This document shows, piece by piece, positions 1 through 7,583 of a stretch of DNA of 15,780 bases; within the stretch, counting starts at the first letter, position 1; each line of letters starts with the position of its first letter. Both the position numbers and the translations under genes were made by a program. This stretch comes from Acinetobacter geminorum (GTDB lineage Bacteria; Pseudomonadota; Gammaproteobacteria; Pseudomonadales; Moraxellaceae). Below the pieces are notes generated by a model. That model was not told the DNA's origin, made no database searches, and saw nothing but the letters and a program-made list of their open reading frames with translations. Location of the stretch: NCBI RefSeq assembly GCF_013009345.1, contig NZ_JABELE010000031.1, forward strand, positions 1-15,780. Direction: 5' to 3'.

Positions 1-70
1 CAGAAGTGAAACCTCTTAGCGCTGATGGTAGTGTGGGGTTACCCATGTGAGAGTAAGTCATCGCCAGCTC
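1..70 (+). rRNA. rrf: 5S ribosomal RNA, 3' portion (5' end outside window)
   Basis: The first 70 bases match the 3' part of bacterial 5S rRNA. The conserved run AGAAGTGAAAC, the GATGGTAGTGTGGGGT segment and the GTGAGAGTA segment appear in the expected order, and the end CGCCAGCTC would pair with the missing 5' end. Roughly the first 45 bases of the usual ~115 nt gene lie upstream of the window. It reads to the right, so an rRNA operon (16S-23S-5S) ends here. The exact mature 3' end is approximate. Confidence 0.93.
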
Positions 71-79
71 ATTATTCCA

Positions 80-116
80 AACACCCCCATTCCTATGAAT
101 GGGGGTGTTGCTTTTT
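80..116 (+). terminator. rRNA operon intrinsic terminator
   Basis: A perfect 13-bp stem (80-92 AACACCCCCATTC pairing with 97-109) encloses a CTAT loop and is followed by G, C and a run of five T (112-116). It lies 10 bases after the 5S end, as expected for the end of an rrn transcript. Confidence 0.9.
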
Positions 117-159
117 GCGTGGAATTTAATTTTTATAAAAGATAGATCCAAAATTAGAT

Positions 160-190
160 TTGTATCCTGGCTGTATTCTATGAATATAAT
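160..190 (+). promoter_or_regulatory. Probable promoter of the ankyrin gene
   Basis: A perfect -10 hexamer TATAAT lies at 185-190, 29 bases before the ATG at 220. The best -35 match is poor (TTGTAT at 160-165, with a long 19-bp spacer), so only the -10 is convincing. Transcription from here would be independent of the rRNA operon, which ends at the terminator just upstream. Confidence 0.4.
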
Positions 191-219
191 GATGAACTCT
201 ATTATTTTTGGGTGCATCC

Positions 220-531
220 ATGAAAATCAATTCTTTCTCTCCAATACCTGAAGATGATGAAGAGCTATCTTTGCCTGCATTGATTTATTGGGCATCTCTA
301 GGTGATATCGATCAAGTAAAAGAATTACTAATAGAGGGAGAAGATCCTAATCAGACAGATGATGAGGGATATAGTGCTCTACAAGCAGCTGCTGAAAATG
401 ACCATTTAGAGATAGTTCAACTCTTAGTTGAAAAAGGGGCGAATGTTGCTTATAAAAGCGAATATACAGCACTACAACTTGCAGAAATGGCAGGTAATAC
501 TGATGTAGTGGAATATTTAAAGAGTTTATAA
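220..531 (+). CDS. Small ankyrin-repeat protein
   Basis: This is a 103-residue acidic protein made almost entirely of ankyrin repeats. About three repeats are visible from residue ~20: an LPALIYWASLGD-IDQVKELLIEG unit, a YSALQAAAEND-HLEIVQLLVEKGA unit and a final YTALQLAEMAGN-TDVVEYL unit. Each has the usual TALxxA / VxxLL pattern. There is no signal peptide or membrane segment, so it is probably cytoplasmic. Ankyrin repeats bind other proteins, and the partner cannot be told from the sequence. The reading frame is open from a TTG at 208, but the ATG at 220 with GGGTG just upstream is the better start. The gene is an orphan, with its own promoter-like -10 and a terminator immediately after it. 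No toxin, catalase or other recognisable partner lies next to it. Confidence 0.85.
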   Translation: MKINSFSPIPEDDEELSLPALIYWASLGDIDQVKELLIEGEDPNQTDDEGYSALQAAAENDHLEIVQLLVEKGANVAYKSEYTALQLAEMAGNTDVVEYLKSL

Positions 532-535
532 AATT

Positions 536-569
536 AAAAGGCCTCTTTTGTTTGGAAAAGGGGCCTTTT
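536..569. terminator. Bidirectional terminator between convergent genes
   Basis: A 14-bp stem (536-549 with 556-569, one G-U wobble, loop 550-555) has A-rich and T-rich ends on both sides. It sits between the stop of the ankyrin gene (531) and the stop of the convergent FMN reductase gene (576), so it can end transcripts from both directions. Confidence 0.85.
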
Positions 570-575
570 GTTCAA

Positions 576-1118
576 TTAAGACAAATGATATTTCTGTAGT
601 TTCTCAACAATGGATTGAAGACCTTTTACTTCAAACTCATTAGCTTCGAATTTTTCATCTTTATTACGTTTAAATATATCTCTTATCTCTATTACAGCAT
701 TTGGATCAATGATACTTAAACTTGAGGTGACTTGACGTATTTGGCTAATAGAGCGAGAGCCATTTGTTGAGCCATAGCCAATAAATGCAGCAGGTTTACC
801 ACTCCACTCTTTGCCTAAATAGTCCAAAGCATTTTTTAAGGCTGGACTGTAGCCATGATTGTATTCTGGACTGATAAAAATAAATGCGTCTGCTTGAGTA
901 ATTTTGTCTGCCCATTCTTGTTGTTTAGGTTGATCATAAATCCCGGTAGCAGGTGGGTGAGAGCCTGAAAATAAAGGTAAATTCCATTCTTTTAAATCAA
1001 CTACTTCTGTTTGGAAATCTTTTAAGTTAAATGATGGAATTGTGGATTCTAGCCAATTGGCAACTTTAATTGCTGTACGTCCTTCACGAACACTTCCTAC
1101 GATAATATAGACCAGCAT
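576..1118 (-). CDS. NAD(P)H-dependent FMN reductase family protein
   Basis: This is a 180-residue flavodoxin-fold oxidoreductase (NADPH-dependent FMN reductase family, Pfam FMN_red). The N-terminal beta strand runs into GSVREGRT (residues 8-15), the loop that holds the FMN phosphate. SPEYNHGYSPALKNAL (83-98) is the second flavin-contacting motif typical of the ChrR/YieF/azoreductase branch. Such enzymes reduce FMN, quinones, azo dyes or chromate with NAD(P)H, and the physiological substrate cannot be fixed from sequence. The ATG is preceded by TTAGGAA at good spacing. It is a single-gene unit, with the fkpB terminator upstream and a shared terminator downstream. It resembles ChrR more than SsuE, but it is the only free flavin reductase in this window, which also holds an ssu operon lacking ssuE. 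Confidence 0.88.
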   Translation of the reverse strand: MLVYIIVGSVREGRTAIKVANWLESTIPSFNLKDFQTEVVDLKEWNLPLFSGSHPPATGIYDQPKQQEWADKITQADAFIFISPEYNHGYSPALKNALDYLGKEWSGKPAAFIGYGSTNGSRSISQIRQVTSSLSIIDPNAVIEIRDIFKRNKDEKFEANEFEVKGLQSIVEKLQKYHLS

Positions 1119-1157
1119 GTATTTTTCCTAAGAATTTTTATCTTTATAACTTAATTC

Positions 1158-1163
1158 ATTATA
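1158..1163 (-). promoter_or_regulatory. Likely -10 element of the FMN reductase gene
   Basis: Read on the minus strand this is TATAAT, a perfect -10 hexamer 39 bases before the start codon. It lies between the fkpB terminator and the gene. No good -35 is seen at 16-18 bp, so the promoter call rests on the -10 alone. Confidence 0.4.
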
Positions 1164-1225
1164 TAGGTAGGAGAGAATATAGAATTTGTAAGGATTCTTA
1201 TGTCTCTAATAAAAATTGAATCATA

Positions 1226-1252
1226 AAAAAGCCCTCATTTAGAGGGCTTTTT
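1226..1252 (-). terminator. Intrinsic terminator of the ribF-ileS-lspA-fkpB cluster
   Basis: A perfect 11-bp stem (1226-1236 with 1242-1252, GC-rich core GCCCTC) encloses an ATTTA loop. Read on the minus strand it ends in six T. It starts two bases after the fkpB stop codon, so the operon ends at fkpB. Confidence 0.92.
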
Positions 1253-1254
1253 AT

Positions 1255-1737
1255 TTACATTAGCTTAATGCCTTGTTGGCCTTCAGGAGTAACCTTGAAT
1301 ATTTCTACTTCAAAGGTAATGTTTTTCCCAGCTAACGGATGATTAAAATCAATTTCTGTAATGTCATCATTAACTGATTTTACTACACCGAATAAGGTGG
1401 TTTTTGCCTTATCTTCAAATTCGATCATGTGACCAGGAATAGGGCGTTGTTCAAACTTAACTGTATCGAAAGTTTGAACATTTTCTGGATTCCACGGACC
1501 AAAAGCATCTTCTGGTGGAAGGTGTACTGTACGGCGGTCACCTGCACGTAAACCGAATAATGCTTTTTCGAAACCTGGTAAAAGGTTTCCGTCACCAATC
1601 GTCAGACTAACTGGCTCTTCACGGCTACGTGTATTGTCAATTTCTACACCATTTTCGATAGCCACAGAAAAGTGTAGATCGACTTTAGAGCCTTCTTGGA
1701 TACGAATTTCTTCGTTAGGTTGAATAATTTCGGTCAT
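1255..1737 (-). CDS. fkpB: FKBP-type peptidyl-prolyl cis-trans isomerase FkpB (SlpA)
   Basis: This 160-residue protein of the SlyD-like FKBP class catalyses cis-trans isomerisation of prolyl bonds and can act as a chaperone in the cytoplasm. Visible family marks are VDLHFSVAIENG near the N-terminus, LLPGFEKALFGLRAGD (52-67), PEDAFG (75-80) before the inserted flap domain, and DFNHPLAG (130-137), the signature of the SlyD/FkpB group. Length fits the family (E. coli FkpB is ~149 residues). The frame stays open to 1788, inside lspA. I chose the ATG at 1737, one base after the lspA stop, because homologues start close to this point; the ATG at 1746 is an alternative. It is the last gene of the cluster and lies directly before a terminator. 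In many gammaproteobacteria ispH follows here, but it does not in this window. Confidence 0.9.
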   Translation of the reverse strand: MTEIIQPNEEIRIQEGSKVDLHFSVAIENGVEIDNTRSREEPVSLTIGDGNLLPGFEKALFGLRAGDRRTVHLPPEDAFGPWNPENVQTFDTVKFEQRPIPGHMIEFEDKAKTTLFGVVKSVNDDITEIDFNHPLAGKNITFEVEIFKVTPEGQQGIKLM

Positions 1738-1738
1738 A

Positions 1739-2269
1739 TTATGCATCCGAATTTTGGTTACGTTGCTTCTCAAGGAAGAATGTATCAATGAGTAGCAAAA
1801 TCGTACCTAGGGTGATGGCACTGTCCGCAATATTAAAAGCTGGAAAGTGATGATTTTGGTAATAAACATGAATAAAATCGACCACATAACCTAGGGTAAT
1901 ACGGTCAATTAAATTGCCTAAAGCTCCACCTAAAATTAAAGCGATGGCTACAGGTAGTACCACCATTTTTTTAGGCATACGCATTAACCAAAATACAAAA
2001 AGTACTGAAACTAAGCCCGCTAAAGATGTGAAGAAATAGCGCTGCCATCCTCCTGCATCAGATAAAAAGCTAAAAGCTGCACCATAGTTATGTAATAGTG
2101 TCCAGTTTAAAAATGGAAGTACTGGTACAGGATCTGCATAGTTGAGATGTGTACTTGCAATCCATTTTGTCCATTGATCCAATACAATGGCAAGGACAGA
2201 AAGTCCAAGCCAAATCAGATTATGTGGATAAAACTGGAATAAGCCTTTTTTAGCTTGTGAATTAGGCAT
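1739..2269 (-). CDS. lspA: Lipoprotein signal peptidase (signal peptidase II)
   Basis: This 176-residue inner-membrane aspartic protease cuts the signal peptide of prolipoproteins before the diacylglyceryl-modified cysteine. Four hydrophobic segments are visible, at about residues 17-38, 77-97, 103-120 and 147-166. The catalytic aspartates sit in the conserved motifs GNLID (D122) and FNIAD (D149), 27 residues apart as in other LspA proteins. The conserved N-terminal LDQWTKW (30-36) and HNYGAAFSF (60-68) are also present. The start codon overlaps the end of ileS by 8 bases, which points to translational coupling, and fkpB starts one base after its stop. A likely substrate, the SsuA-like lipoprotein, is encoded elsewhere in this window. 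Confidence 0.97.
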   Translation of the reverse strand: MPNSQAKKGLFQFYPHNLIWLGLSVLAIVLDQWTKWIASTHLNYADPVPVLPFLNWTLLHNYGAAFSFLSDAGGWQRYFFTSLAGLVSVLFVFWLMRMPKKMVVLPVAIALILGGALGNLIDRITLGYVVDFIHVYYQNHHFPAFNIADSAITLGTILLLIDTFFLEKQRNQNSDA

Positions 2270-5099
2270 ATTTTCTCACTTCGCCACGACCAGTGACGTT
2301 CACAATACAACGACCACATAAACCAGGATGATCGGCATGTGTATTTACATCTGGAAGGACGTGCCAGCAACGTGCACATTTTTCACCTTCAGCTGCAGAT
2401 ATTTGTACACGTAAGCCTTCCATTTCAGTTGCTTCACCTTGCTCAGCAAATGGATGTACTACTACTTGCGAAGTAATAAGAACAAAACGGAGTTCATCAG
2501 CCAGTTGGTTTAAAACTGTTTGTAATGATTCACTTGCCCAAAGTTCAACTTTGGCTGAAAGATTACTGCCGACAAGTTTAGCGTTACGCGCTGCTTCAAT
2601 CTGTTTATTTACTGCAGATTTTACGCTAATCAATGTTTGCCAATCTTCTTCAGAAAGCAAGTTTGCTTTTGATGAAACAGGCAAGTCATACCATTCTGAT
2701 GTAAATACATACTTTTCAGTTTGTTCTGGAATCAGTGGCCAAGCTTCTTGAGCGGTAAAGCTTAGGATTGGGCTCATCCACCGAATAAATGCTTGGACAA
2801 TATGGTAAAGCGCTGTTTGAGCAGAACGACGTGCCTGAGAATCCGCTTTAGTGGTGTATTGACGGTCTTTGATAATATCTAGGTAGAAACCACCTAAGTC
2901 ATTAATACAGAAGCTTGTTAATGCACTACACACCACATGGAAGTTCATTTCTTCATAGGCAGTGATAATGGTTTGTTGTACTTCATTCGCACGTTGTAAG
3001 ATGTATTGATCTAGAGCAATAAGGTCATCTACGTCCAGAGCATCAGTACTTGGTTTGAAACCATTTAGGTTCGCAAGCAAGAAGCGTAGGGTATTACGAA
3101 TACGGCGATAGCTATCACTTACACGGCTAAAGATTTCTTTCGATGCCGCGATTTCATAACGGTAGTCGCTAGACGCTACATATAGTCGTAAACCATCTGC
3201 ACCAAGCTGTTTGATGATTTCTTCAAGCGGAATATAGTTGCCTAAAGATTTCGACAATTTACGGCCATTTTCATCCACTGTAAAACCATGTGTTAACAAG
3301 GCCTTATATGGTGCACGATTGTGAATTGCCATAGACGTTAATAAAGAAGATTGGAACCAACCACGGTGTTGGTCTGAACCTTCTAAATATAAATCGGCAG
3401 GGCTTTCTAATTCATCACGTTGCTCAAGTACAGCGTAATGCGTTGTACCAGAGTCGAACCATACATCGAGTGTATCGCGAACAGCGTTATATTGTTCAGC
3501 ATCTTCACCGATGAAGTCTTTTGCTTCACGTTTGAACCATGCTTCGATACCTTCTTCTTCGATCAGTTGAGCAACTTCTTCGATGAGTTCAGGTGTACGT
3601 GGGTGTAATTCGTTCGTGTCTTTATGAACGAAGAATGGAATTGGAACACCCCAAGTACGTTGACGTGAAATACACCAGTCAGGACGACCTTCGATCATTG
3701 ATTCAATACGGTTTTTACCCCAGTTCGGTACAAACTCGATATCATTTTCAATGGCATTAAGCGCACCTTCACGTAACCCTTTTTGATCCATGCTAATGAA
3801 CCATTGTGGTGTAGCACGGAAAATAATAGGAGTCTTATGGCGCCAGCAGTGTGGGTAGCTGTGTTTAATTGGTTGATGAGCCCATAAACGGCCTACAGCG
3901 CCCAAAGCTTCGATAATCTTTGGATTGGCTTTATAGATGTGCTCACCAGCATAGATTGGAGCAGTTGGAAGATAAACACCGTTACCACCCACTGGGTTAT
4001 CTACTTTAAGGTTGTATTGAAGACCTACTTTATAGTCGTCTGCACCATGGCCAGGTGCTGTATGTACGGCACCTGTACCGCTTGTTGCGATAACGTGTTC
4101 ACCTAAAATAACCGGAACTTGACGATCAGTAAGTAGAGGGTGTTGTAAGGTAAGTTTTTCAAGTTTGCTACCAGTAAAGTCTGCTAAAACTACTGGATTT
4201 TCAAGTTTGTAGCGTTCAATTGCTGAAGCAACAAGGTCTTTAGCAAGAATGAAGTTTTGCTTACCACGCTCAGTAGAAACTTGTACCAATTGATATTCAA
4301 TTTCGGCATGCAACGCAACGGCTTGGTTAGCTGGTAATGTCCAAGGTGTAGTGGTCCAGATCACGATATCTGTTGGATCTTGAACTTCTACGTTTAAGCG
4401 AGCACTTAAATCTTTTAGATCGACAACACCAAATCCAACGTCAATTGCGTCAGATTTTTTATCTTCGTATTCAACCTCTGCTTCAGCAAGAGCTGAACCA
4501 CAGTCCATACACCAGTTCACTGGCTTTAAGCCTGGCTGGATATGGCCATTTTTCTGGATGAGACCTAGAGCACGAACGATATCGGCTTCTTGTTTGTAAT
4601 TCATGGTGAGATAAGGATTATCCCAATCACCTAAAATACCAAGACGTTTAAAGTCAGTACGCTGTAAATCAATTTGTTTTAGCGCGTATTCACGGCAAAG
4701 TTTACGGAAAGTTGCTGCGTCAACTTTTTCGCCCACTTTACCCACTTTCTCTTCGACTTTTAGTTCGATTGGCAAACCGTGACAGTCCCAACCTGGTACA
4801 TATGGCGCATCGAAACCTGAAAGCGTACGGCTTTTTACAATAACGTCTTTGAGTACTTTATTGACCGCGTGACCCAAGTGAATTGTACCGTTCGCATATG
4901 GAGGGCCATCATGCAAAATATATTTTTTCTTGCCAATACGCGATGCACGAATCTGCTGATAAATGTTGTCGGTATACCACTCTTCTAACCATTTCACTTC
5001 ACGTACTGCCAAATTTGCTTTCATTGCAAATTGAGTATCCGGCAGGTTTAGCGTGGCTTTGTAGTCCACTGCATTCTCAGGAGTTTGCTTATCGCTCAT
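2262..5099 (-). CDS. ileS: Isoleucyl-tRNA synthetase
   Basis: This 945-residue class Ia aminoacyl-tRNA synthetase charges tRNA-Ile with isoleucine in the cytoplasm. The ATP-binding HIGH motif appears as HLGH at residues 74-77, and the KMSKS loop as KLSKS at 614-618. Between them lies the CP1 editing domain, with TTPWTLPAN and the GTGAVHTAPGHGADD motif that clears misactivated valine. The C-terminal zinc finger is complete, with cysteines at 908, 911, 928 and 931. Length and domain order match the eukaryote-distinct bacterial type of E. coli (938 residues). The ATG has GGAAG upstream at about 9-11 bases. The gene follows ribF by 61 bp and overlaps lspA, the classic ribF-ileS-lspA order. Confidence 0.98.
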   Translation of the reverse strand: MSDKQTPENAVDYKATLNLPDTQFAMKANLAVREVKWLEEWYTDNIYQQIRASRIGKKKYILHDGPPYANGTIHLGHAVNKVLKDVIVKSRTLSGFDAPYVPGWDCHGLPIELKVEEKVGKVGEKVDAATFRKLCREYALKQIDLQRTDFKRLGILGDWDNPYLTMNYKQEADIVRALGLIQKNGHIQPGLKPVNWCMDCGSALAEAEVEYEDKKSDAIDVGFGVVDLKDLSARLNVEVQDPTDIVIWTTTPWTLPANQAVALHAEIEYQLVQVSTERGKQNFILAKDLVASAIERYKLENPVVLADFTGSKLEKLTLQHPLLTDRQVPVILGEHVIATSGTGAVHTAPGHGADDYKVGLQYNLKVDNPVGGNGVYLPTAPIYAGEHIYKANPKIIEALGAVGRLWAHQPIKHSYPHCWRHKTPIIFRATPQWFISMDQKGLREGALNAIENDIEFVPNWGKNRIESMIEGRPDWCISRQRTWGVPIPFFVHKDTNELHPRTPELIEEVAQLIEEEGIEAWFKREAKDFIGEDAEQYNAVRDTLDVWFDSGTTHYAVLEQRDELESPADLYLEGSDQHRGWFQSSLLTSMAIHNRAPYKALLTHGFTVDENGRKLSKSLGNYIPLEEIIKQLGADGLRLYVASSDYRYEIAASKEIFSRVSDSYRRIRNTLRFLLANLNGFKPSTDALDVDDLIALDQYILQRANEVQQTIITAYEEMNFHVVCSALTSFCINDLGGFYLDIIKDRQYTTKADSQARRSAQTALYHIVQAFIRWMSPILSFTAQEAWPLIPEQTEKYVFTSEWYDLPVSSKANLLSEEDWQTLISVKSAVNKQIEAARNAKLVGSNLSAKVELWASESLQTVLNQLADELRFVLITSQVVVHPFAEQGEATEMEGLRVQISAAEGEKCARCWHVLPDVNTHADHPGLCGRCIVNVTGRGEVRKYA

Positions 5100-5120
5100 G
5101 CAAGTTTTCTTCCAGTTTAA

Positions 5121-5136
5121 TCAGCTTGGGAGCTGA
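5121..5136 (-). repeat. Small hairpin in the ribF-ileS gap
   Basis: A perfect 6-bp inverted repeat (TCAGCT / AGCTGA) with a 4-base loop lies in the 61-bp gap, about 20 bases before the ileS start. There is no T-run after it, so it is not a standard terminator. It could influence ileS translation or RNA processing, or be chance. Confidence 0.35.
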
Positions 5137-5160
5137 CATGTTTTACAATCAAAATTCGAA

Positions 5161-6162
5161 TTAAAAAGGAAATTGTGCCGTGTCGTTACGGTATTGTCGT
5201 AACTGTTGCACGTCATTATCAATTCCAGCCTTAAGTGCTTCAAGCGAAGGGTAGTTCAATTCACCATGAAGATAGTGAAGAAAAGTCACCCGCATAAATA
5301 AGCCATACAGATTAGCAGAAACATCAGGGAAATGTACTTCTAATCTCCATTCTGGATGTTCTTGCTGAATGGCGGGACGTGTACCGACATGACCTGCGCC
5401 ATAGAGGCTATTTTCATGATATCCGGCAATTCCCGGTTTCTCTGGTGTTTCTTGGCGCACTTTTTGAGTTAGCGAAGTTGTTTCGCAAATGACTTCAACG
5501 CCATAAATACCATTTAAACAAGGCTTATGACGGTTGAGACGAACATTAATCGTTGGGAAATCTAAAGTTCGTCCAATTTGGTCACCATATTGAACACGAC
5601 CAGTAATACTGTACGGACGGCCTAATAATTTAGCTGCTAAAGCGAGATTACCCACTTGAAGCACTTGGCGAATACGAGTTGAACTGACGCGTTCACCTTC
5701 GAGTTCAATCGTATGTAAATTTGTGACTTGAAAGCCGTAATTCTTTAAAAATTCGCTATTGCCTTGACGGTCTTTGCCGAAATGAAAGTCATCTCCTAAA
5801 ACCAAAGCTTGAGCATTTAATTTGTCTTTTAATAGATCTGCAAACTCAGAAGCACTCATGCTACGGAAATGCTGGTCAAACTTGGCAACCGCGATGTAAT
5901 CCACCCCAAGTTCAGCTAGGTATTCAACTTTTTCCCGTAATGAATTAATACGAGGAGGTGCATCGTAACCTTTAAAGAACTCAAGAGGTTGTGGCTCAAA
6001 AATCATGACCAAAGTTTTTAAGCCTTGTGCTGCAGCAATGTTTTTGAGTTGAGCAATCATCGCTTGGTGGCCTAAATGGACACCATCAAAATTACCAATA
6101 GTCACCGCTGTTTGAGGTAACTGAAAATTGGGCGATAACGCATTAAGACGAAGCAGTTTCAT
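5161..6162 (-). CDS. ribF: Bifunctional riboflavin kinase / FMN adenylyltransferase
   Basis: This 333-residue bifunctional enzyme converts riboflavin to FMN and then FAD in the cytoplasm. The N-terminal nucleotidyl-transferase domain shows TIGNFDGVHLGH (21-32), with the HxGH nucleotide-binding motif, and VSSTRIR (159-165). The C-terminal flavokinase domain starts near GRVQYGDQIGRTLDFPTIN (188-206), with the conserved PTxN motif (203-206), then NGIYGV and a RLEVHFPD segment carrying the expected glutamate. It is slightly longer than the E. coli enzyme (~313), with an extended loop around residues 225-250 (TTSLTQKVRQETPEKP). It is the first gene of the ribF-ileS-lspA-fkpB cluster. No clear ribosome binding site precedes the ATG, but homologues start with the same MKLLR sequence. 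FMN made here is the cofactor precursor for the flavin-dependent enzymes of this window. Confidence 0.97.
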   Translation of the reverse strand: MKLLRLNALSPNFQLPQTAVTIGNFDGVHLGHQAMIAQLKNIAAAQGLKTLVMIFEPQPLEFFKGYDAPPRINSLREKVEYLAELGVDYIAVAKFDQHFRSMSASEFADLLKDKLNAQALVLGDDFHFGKDRQGNSEFLKNYGFQVTNLHTIELEGERVSSTRIRQVLQVGNLALAAKLLGRPYSITGRVQYGDQIGRTLDFPTINVRLNRHKPCLNGIYGVEVICETTSLTQKVRQETPEKPGIAGYHENSLYGAGHVGTRPAIQQEHPEWRLEVHFPDVSANLYGLFMRVTFLHYLHGELNYPSLEALKAGIDNDVQQLRQYRNDTAQFPF

Positions 6163-6369
6163 GAACTTAAAATATGGCTATTTTTGCAAGGGCTATATAT
6201 TGCCATAATCTCACAGATTCGTCTTGTTGTTGTGTTTTTACTCAGTTATTTTTCAATATGAATATCTTTATATTTAAAATATTGATGAATTAAATAAAAA
6301 TAAATCAATTTTTCTTATTATTAGTTTGCTCTACTATGCCTTTATCCACTCTTTGATTAGAGAACTAAG

Positions 6370-7503
6370 ATGAAAAAACCTTTTTATCAATTAAATCAAA
6401 GCAAAGATGTTATACGACATTTTACCCCAAATTGGTTTACAGCGACTATGGGTACTGGCGTGGTGAGTATGATTTTAATCCAGCTGCCATTTGCTCAATC
6501 TTTTTTATTCACGTTAGCAACTTGGTTATGGCAATTTAATATTGTCTTATTCAGCGTTTTTTCAGTTCTTTATTTATTGCGGTGGTTTCTTTTCCCTCAT
6601 GAGGCGAAGCAAATTTTTAATCATCCAAATATGAGCTTGTTCTTAGGGGCTATCCCGATGGGGCTCGCAACGATATTAAACGGGTTTCTAAGCTTCGGTT
6701 TTGGGCTTTACGGTGAAGTCGCAATCCATATCGCCCAAGCTTTATGGTACATCGATGTCTTTTTAGCTCTAGCAATTGCGTGGATTGTGCCGTTTTGCAT
6801 GTTTAGCCGTCAGAACCATCAGTTACATACGATGACCGCAATCTGGCTTTTACCTGTAGTTGCTTGTGAAGTAGCAGCAAGTTCTGCGGGGATGTTAGTC
6901 GCTCATTTACCAGCAGATTTGAATAGCTTTCATCTATTACTGGCTGGTTATGTACTCTGGGGAATCTCTGTTTTACCAGCATTCGCTATTTTGACAATTT
7001 TAATGTTGCGTATGGCTTTGCATCAGTTACCTGAAAAAGAAGTCGCTATTTCTAGCTGGCTCTCTTTAGGCCCGATTGGTACAGGTGCATTAAGTTTATT
7101 GTTATTAGGGCAGCAGGCACAAAGAGTAGCGCCAAACGTAGGATTTGACCAATTTGCGAATATCTTTCAAGCCTTAGGAGTTGTAGGTAGTCTGGTGCTT
7201 TTAGGCTTTGGGTTATGGTGGCTTGGTCTTGCGATTTTAACAACGCTTCGGCACGCAAAGACAGGTATTCCATTTAACTTGGGTTGGTGGGGCTTAACTT
7301 TTCCATTAGGCGTATTTATTCTCGCACTATTTAACTTAGGACATCAGGTTGAAGTTGTATTTTTACAATACGTTGCTGTGGCATTGAGTCTTTTATTATT
7401 GGCAATGTGGGGCGTGGTAATGAAGAAAACGCTTGCAGGCGCATATAGCGGTCAACTGTTCTTTTCACCGTGTTTAATCGCTTTACAACAAAAAGTGCAG
7501 TAA
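6370..7503 (+). CDS. TDT/SLAC1-family transporter, similar to SSU1-type sulfite exporters
   Basis: This 377-residue polytopic inner-membrane protein has about ten hydrophobic segments and belongs to the TehA/Mae1/SSU1/SLAC1 family (C4-dicarboxylate or anion transporter). Family marks are FTPNWFTATMGTG (18-30), WLLPVVACEVAASSAG (159-174), GPIGTGA (234-240) and WWGLTFPLGVF (306-316). The first and last look closest to SSU1-type sulfite pumps and the bacterial proteins usually named 'C4-dicarboxylate ABC transporter'. That name is misleading, because no ATPase is involved. The substrate is not proved by sequence: sulfite, dicarboxylate or another anion are all possible. The nearby ssu operon, whose SsuD releases sulfite, favours sulfite export as an inference. 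The ATG has GAGAA upstream. The 207-bp gap back to the divergent ribF holds both promoters, but I could not pick convincing hexamers. Confidence 0.88.
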   Translation: MKKPFYQLNQSKDVIRHFTPNWFTATMGTGVVSMILIQLPFAQSFLFTLATWLWQFNIVLFSVFSVLYLLRWFLFPHEAKQIFNHPNMSLFLGAIPMGLATILNGFLSFGFGLYGEVAIHIAQALWYIDVFLALAIAWIVPFCMFSRQNHQLHTMTAIWLLPVVACEVAASSAGMLVAHLPADLNSFHLLLAGYVLWGISVLPAFAILTILMLRMALHQLPEKEVAISSWLSLGPIGTGALSLLLLGQQAQRVAPNVGFDQFANIFQALGVVGSLVLLGFGLWWLGLAILTTLRHAKTGIPFNLGWWGLTFPLGVFILALFNLGHQVEVVFLQYVAVALSLLLLAMWGVVMKKTLAGAYSGQLFFSPCLIALQQKVQ

Positions 7504-7511
7504 TGATGAAA

Positions 7512-7534
7512 AGGTGCAAAAAGCTTTTGCACCT
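7512..7534 (+). terminator. Hairpin after the transporter gene, possible weak terminator
   Basis: A perfect 10-bp stem (AGGTGCAAAA / TTTTGCACCT) with a 3-base loop begins 9 bases after the transporter stop. On the plus strand it is followed by AATTTATACTT, only a weak T-tract, so it may attenuate rather than end transcription into the nucleosidase gene 50 bases on. Confidence 0.5.
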
Positions 7535-7583
7535 AATTTATACTTATTTTCTAACTTATTTAATTTTGATTTGAGCTTTTTGA

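Noticed and set aside
1738..1788. Longer FkpB start inside lspA
   Set aside because: Homologues begin near the ATG at 1737, and the extra residues have no family support.
2223..2231. Perfect DnaA box TTATCCACA on the minus strand, and a one-mismatch box at 6342-6350
   Set aside because: They are isolated, one lies inside lspA, and there is no cluster of boxes or AT-rich unwinding element. Single copies are expected by chance at this scale.
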